From Methanobrevibacter woesei (GTDB lineage Archaea; Methanobacteriota; Methanobacteria; Methanobacteriales; Methanobacteriaceae): a DNA stretch of 64,000 bases. The stretch covers positions 310,001 to 374,000 of the forward strand of contig NZ_MZGU01000004.1 in the NCBI RefSeq assembly GCF_003111605.1, given 5' to 3'. This document shows, one piece after another, positions 60,996 to 64,000 of this stretch. A program made the translations under genes and the position numbers. The first letter of the stretch is position 1, and every line of letters starts with the position of its first letter. Under the pieces are notes generated by a model, which searched no databases, was not told where the DNA came from, and worked only from the letters and a program-made list of their open reading frames with translations.

Positions 60996-62489
60996 TTATT
61001 TTTTAGCCATTTGTTGATTTTTAGCACTATTTAAGTAGGAACCAACAGCACTTGAAATTGCAGCTATTTTTTTAGCAGGCATGAATGTGGATTTAAGTTT
61101 ATTTTCAATTTCTAAATCTCTTGCAATTACTTTTTCCATTTCTTCATCAATTCCTTTTTTATACATATCAATGAAGTGAGTGTTTAAATCTCCTTTGATA
61201 AAGTTAGGATTTCTGAGAATTGCTTTATGGAATGGTATTGTGGTTTTAACACCAAGAATAATATATTCACTTAATGCTCTTCTCATTCTAGCTATTGCAT
61301 CATTCCTTGTTGCTCCCCATGTGATTAATTTAGAAATCATTGAATCATAGAATGTTGGAATGGTATAATTCATATATACTCCACTGTCTAAACGTACACC
61401 AGGTCCTCCAGGGGATCTGTAACCTGTAATTTTACCAGGGTTTGGTGCAAAGTCATTAAGTGGATTTTCAGCATTAATACGACATTCAATAGCATGACCA
61501 GAAACTTTAATATCACTTTGGTCATATTGGAGCTCTTGTCCATCAGCTATTTTTATTTGCTCTTTAATTAAATCAAGGTTAGTGACAACTTCAGTAATTG
61601 GATGTTCTACTTGAATACGAGTGTTCATTTCAAGGAAGTAATAATTTCCATCATCATATAAGAACTCAATAGTACCCGCACTAGTATATCCGATGTATTC
61701 AGCTGCTTTAACAGCACTCTCACCCATTCTTGCTCTAAGTTCTTCAGTCATAATTGGAGATGGAGCTTCTTCTAATAATTTTTGATGTCTTCTTTGGATA
61801 GAACATTCCCTATCTGCAGCATGAATTACATTTCCATGTTCATCTGCTAAAATTTGGAATTCAATATGGCGAGGTTTTTCAAGGTATTTTTCAATAAAAA
61901 CAGTAGAATCTCCAAAGTTTGTAGAAGCAACAGATTGAGTTGATTCAATAGCACGTACAAGTTCATTTTCTTCATAAACTGCACGCATACCAATACCTCC
62001 ACCACCTGCAGAAGCTTTTACAATTACTGGATAACCAATTTGTCTAGCTATCTCTTTAGCTTCTTCAATATCACTGACTCCTTCAGGTGTACCTTCAATT
62101 ACAGGTACTCCTGCTTTTTTCATGAGATTTTTAGAAGTAATTTTATCTCCCATTTCATGGATAACTTTACCACTTGGCCCAATAAGTTTTATTCCATTTT
62201 TTTCACATTCTTCACCTAATTTAGGATTTTCAGCTAAAAATCCATAACCTGGGTGAATTGCATCAGCTCCAGATTCAAGAGCAATATCTATAATTTTATC
62301 TATATTTAAATAAGATTTAGCTGGGGAAGGATTACCTAATGGATAACTTTCATCAGCATATTTTGTGTATAAAGAGGTCGCATCAGCATCAGAATATATA
62401 GCTACACTTTCTACATCTAATTCACGACATGCACGCATAATTCTGATTGCTATTTCTCCTCTGTTTGCAATCAGTATTTTATTAAACAT
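60996..62489 (-). CDS. pycA: Pyruvate carboxylase subunit A (biotin carboxylase)
   Basis: PycA carboxylates the biotin carried on PycB to form oxaloacetate from pyruvate, feeding aspartate and the reductive TCA path. The 497-residue protein is a standard ATP-grasp biotin carboxylase: KILIANRGEIAIRIMRACRE, IHPGYGFLAEN, VKASAGGGGIGMRAVY, DRECSIQRRHQKLLEEAPSP and EMNTRIQVEHPITE. The related acetyl-CoA carboxylase role is less likely in a methanogen. birA follows in the same operon. Confidence 0.94.
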   Translation of the reverse strand: MFNKILIANRGEIAIRIMRACRELDVESVAIYSDADATSLYTKYADESYPLGNPSPAKSYLNIDKIIDIALESGADAIHPGYGFLAENPKLGEECEKNGIKLIGPSGKVIHEMGDKITSKNLMKKAGVPVIEGTPEGVSDIEEAKEIARQIGYPVIVKASAGGGGIGMRAVYEENELVRAIESTQSVASTNFGDSTVFIEKYLEKPRHIEFQILADEHGNVIHAADRECSIQRRHQKLLEEAPSPIMTEELRARMGESAVKAAEYIGYTSAGTIEFLYDDGNYYFLEMNTRIQVEHPITEVVTNLDLIKEQIKIADGQELQYDQSDIKVSGHAIECRINAENPLNDFAPNPGKITGYRSPGGPGVRLDSGVYMNYTIPTFYDSMISKLITWGATRNDAIARMRRALSEYIILGVKTTIPFHKAILRNPNFIKGDLNTHFIDMYKKGIDEEMEKVIARDLEIENKLKSTFMPAKKIAAISSAVGSYLNSAKNQQMAKK

Positions 62490-62559
62490 CTAAAACCTCG
62501 ATAATTTTTATTTAACATTAGTATATATTATTATTAATATATTAAATGTTGTTGATTTT

Positions 62560-63183
62560 ATGAAAAAAATAAGAAAGAAGAAACAGCTTGAAATGGCTAT
62601 TCAATCTATTCCACCACATCCAAATCCAAAAGTTGAGTTGGAACAGTATTCTACACCAGCTATTATTGCTGCCGATTTATTGTGGAACGCTTATTCATTA
62701 GGAGATATTGAGAATTCAGAAATTATAGATTTGGGATGTGGTACTGGTATACTTTCTATAGGTTCTCTTTTATTGGGAGCAAAAAAAGTTACTGGTGTTG
62801 ATATTGATGAGGATTCACTAGCTATTGCAAGATTGAATGGTGAAAATTTAAATATTGAATTAGTTTGTTGTGATATTTCAGATTTTAATTGCTCTGATAA
62901 TTGTGATGTTGTTATTCAAAATCCTCCATTTGGATCTCAAAAAAAATCTGAAAGGGGTGTAGATTTAAAATTTATTGATAAGGCAAAAGAATGCTCACCA
63001 GGAGTTATTTATTCTTTTCATATGGCTTCAACTGAAAAGTTTATAATTGATTATTTTGAGAAATCCGGTTTTGTAGTTACTCATATTTTCAGATACAAAT
63101 TTATTTTACCTAAAATTTATGATTTCCACACTAAAGAATCAAAAGAAGTGGATGTTATTGTCATACGTGCAGAAAATATTTAG
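62560..63183 (+). CDS. N6-adenine rRNA methyltransferase, METTL5-like
   Basis: The 207-residue protein is a Rossmann-type SAM methyltransferase with IIDLGCGTGILSIGSLLLG and the catalytic NPPFG motif of N6-adenine (and N5-glutamine) methylases. The N-terminal LEQYSTPAIIAADLLWNAY matches METTL5 and its archaeal relatives, which modify small-subunit rRNA. No ribosome binding site is seen; the TATA-like AGTATATATTA near 62519 would give a short leader. It diverges from pycA. Confidence 0.86.
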   Translation: MKKIRKKKQLEMAIQSIPPHPNPKVELEQYSTPAIIAADLLWNAYSLGDIENSEIIDLGCGTGILSIGSLLLGAKKVTGVDIDEDSLAIARLNGENLNIELVCCDISDFNCSDNCDVVIQNPPFGSQKKSERGVDLKFIDKAKECSPGVIYSFHMASTEKFIIDYFEKSGFVVTHIFRYKFILPKIYDFHTKESKEVDVIVIRAENI

Positions 63184-63389
63184 CTAATTTCCTTTGAAAA
63201 TCAATATATTTATATACTATGCAAACTATAGATTATAGTAATATATTCTATGAGTATAAATTTTGTAGTTTAAATTAAAGCTACGGATATTATAATTGAT
63301 ATAATATTTTCAAATGTATGAGTCGAATTAGTGGTAGCTATGTAAAATAGCACAATCTTTATATATGTTTTTTAACAAAAGTTATTCTA
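63184..63389 (+). promoter_or_regulatory. Promoter of the SPOUT gene and AT-rich spacer
   Basis: TCTTTATATATG near 63354-63366 is a clear TATA box 25-30 bp before the next ATG, which predicts a nearly leaderless mRNA. ATATTATA and TATAATAT around ATTGA (63287-63307) form an A/T-only inverted repeat of doubtful meaning. No ribosome binding site is present. Confidence 0.5.
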
Positions 63390-64000
63390 ATGTATAAAGA
63401 TGAGTTTTCTGTATTTATTCCAAATTCCTTTTTATCTGAATCTAAAGATATCAAGGTTCGTACCTACAAGGTAGGAATTATTGGTAGAGCTTTAGCAGTC
63501 TATCAGGTAAAAAATGTTGTTATTTATAACGATAATAAATTACCTGAAAATGAAGGAAAAGAGGATGCTGAATTTATTGCTGAAGTTTTGAATTATATGA
63601 ATACTCCTCAATATTTGAGAAAAAGAGCATTCCCTATAAAACCAGAACTAAAGCATGTAGGTATTCTTCCTCCATTAAGGACTCCTCATCACCCAACTGA
63701 TAAAAATCCGAAGGTTGATGATTTCAGATATGGTTTTACTGTAAAACGTAATAATAAAGGAACCTTTGTGGATATTGGTATGGATAAACTAGCTTTCTGC
63801 AAAGAGCAACTTACAGTTAATAAAATATTTAGCTTTAAGATTACTAAAATCGCTAAGAAAGAAGTAATAGTCACACCTGATGAACCAGATGACATTTACT
63901 GGGGGTATAATGTTATACTCTCTAATAAGAGTCTTAAAAATAGCTTAAAATTGATAAATCCAGATTTTGTTGTTGAAACTACAAGATATGGAGATTCTAT
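63390..64000 (+). CDS. SPOUT-class putative RNA methyltransferase (3' end outside window)
   Basis: The frame is open for 203 codons from ATG 63390 to the window end. It reads MYKDEFSVFIPNSFLSESKD, then VRTYKVGIIGRALAVYQVKN, PQYLRKRAFPIKPELKHVG, ILPPLRTPHHPTDKNPK and GYNVILSNKSLKNSLKLI. This resembles the archaeal RNA methyltransferase family (RNA uridine N3 methyltransferase type, related to human SPOUT1) with an inserted OB-like domain. The knotted C-terminal motif is outside the window. Confidence 0.8.
   Translation, partial: MYKDEFSVFIPNSFLSESKDIKVRTYKVGIIGRALAVYQVKNVVIYNDNKLPENEGKEDAEFIAEVLNYMNTPQYLRKRAFPIKPELKHVGILPPLRTPHHPTDKNPKVDDFRYGFTVKRNNKGTFVDIGMDKLAFCKEQLTVNKIFSFKITKIAKKEVIVTPDEPDDIYWGYNVILSNKSLKNSLKLINPDFVVETTRYGDS

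Noticed and set aside
63287-63307. Inverted repeat ATATTATA/TATAATAT as an operator or RNA hairpin
   Set aside because: It is made only of A and T in an AT-rich spacer, so chance is a sufficient explanation.

Overview
This window is a very AT-rich stretch of chromosome from a methanogenic archaeon, almost certainly a Methanobrevibacter-like member of the Methanobacteriales. The evidence is the operon of methanogenesis marker proteins, heterodisulfide reductase HdrCB, thiol:fumarate reductase TfrB, an archaeal 7S SRP RNA, diphthine synthase, 2-phosphoglycerate kinase, class III (type IV pilin-like) signal peptides, and a surface protein with pseudomurein-binding repeats. Pseudomurein walls are confined to Methanobacteriales and Methanopyrus. 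Archaeal TATA boxes (TTTATATA-like) and GGTGAT/GGAGG ribosome binding sites recur throughout.

Layout. 1-4779 (minus): a probable operon of tfrB, a SpoU/TrmJ-type RNA methyltransferase lacking a standard start codon, a ferredoxin protein, dcd and glyS (cut by the window edge). 4941-10947: indolepyruvate oxidoreductase iorAB, two small hypotheticals, a FabG-like SDR, and an ACT protein plus arylacetate-CoA ligase (paaK), together an aryl-acid module. 11072-17690: a sodium/solute symporter with a 37-aa partner, a zinc-ribbon membrane protein, a large PEP-synthase-like ATP-grasp protein, a PRC-barrel protein, pyrE and moaB. 17705-19667: three stacked winged-helix regulators, one broken by a single frameshift, separated from nob1 by a 44-bp array of four 11-bp repeats. 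19883-27755: nob1, DUF2117, then methanogenesis marker proteins 2, 3, 6, 5, 15 and 17 followed by a nifB-like radical SAM gene. 28060-35716: serS, a hairpin-rich leader before mtnA, trm5, dph5, a tiny ribbon-helix-helix gene, a coiled-coil/PsbP-like pair and a TGT-like half protein.

35791-41662: hdrCB under a promoter with inverted repeats, a strongly folded 3' element, DUF749/DUF2096/phosphoesterase genes, 2-phosphoglycerate kinase, a CBS protein, SRP RNA and tRNA-Ser(GCT). 41676-49316: a CDF transporter, an aminotransferase, a B12-type radical SAM protein and a 1152-residue secreted protein with tandem Ig-like repeats, pseudomurein-binding repeats and a transglutaminase-like (peptidase C71-like) domain. 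49426-64000: coaD, an FwdF-like polyferredoxin pair, two pilin-like genes, an MBL hydrolase, rqcH, membrane proteins, fumarase beta, an MJ0158-family PLP enzyme, birA-pycA, an N6-adenine methyltransferase and a partial SPOUT methyltransferase.

How it fits together. Energy metabolism is represented by HdrCB, the polyferredoxin and proteins tied to activation of methyl-coenzyme M reductase. Carbon assimilation is represented by PycA/BirA, FumB and TfrB (incomplete reductive TCA path) and IorAB/PaaK. A large share of the other genes act in tRNA/rRNA modification and ribosome quality control. No mobile element, CRISPR array or prophage was seen. All identifications are from reading the sequence; no database search was run.
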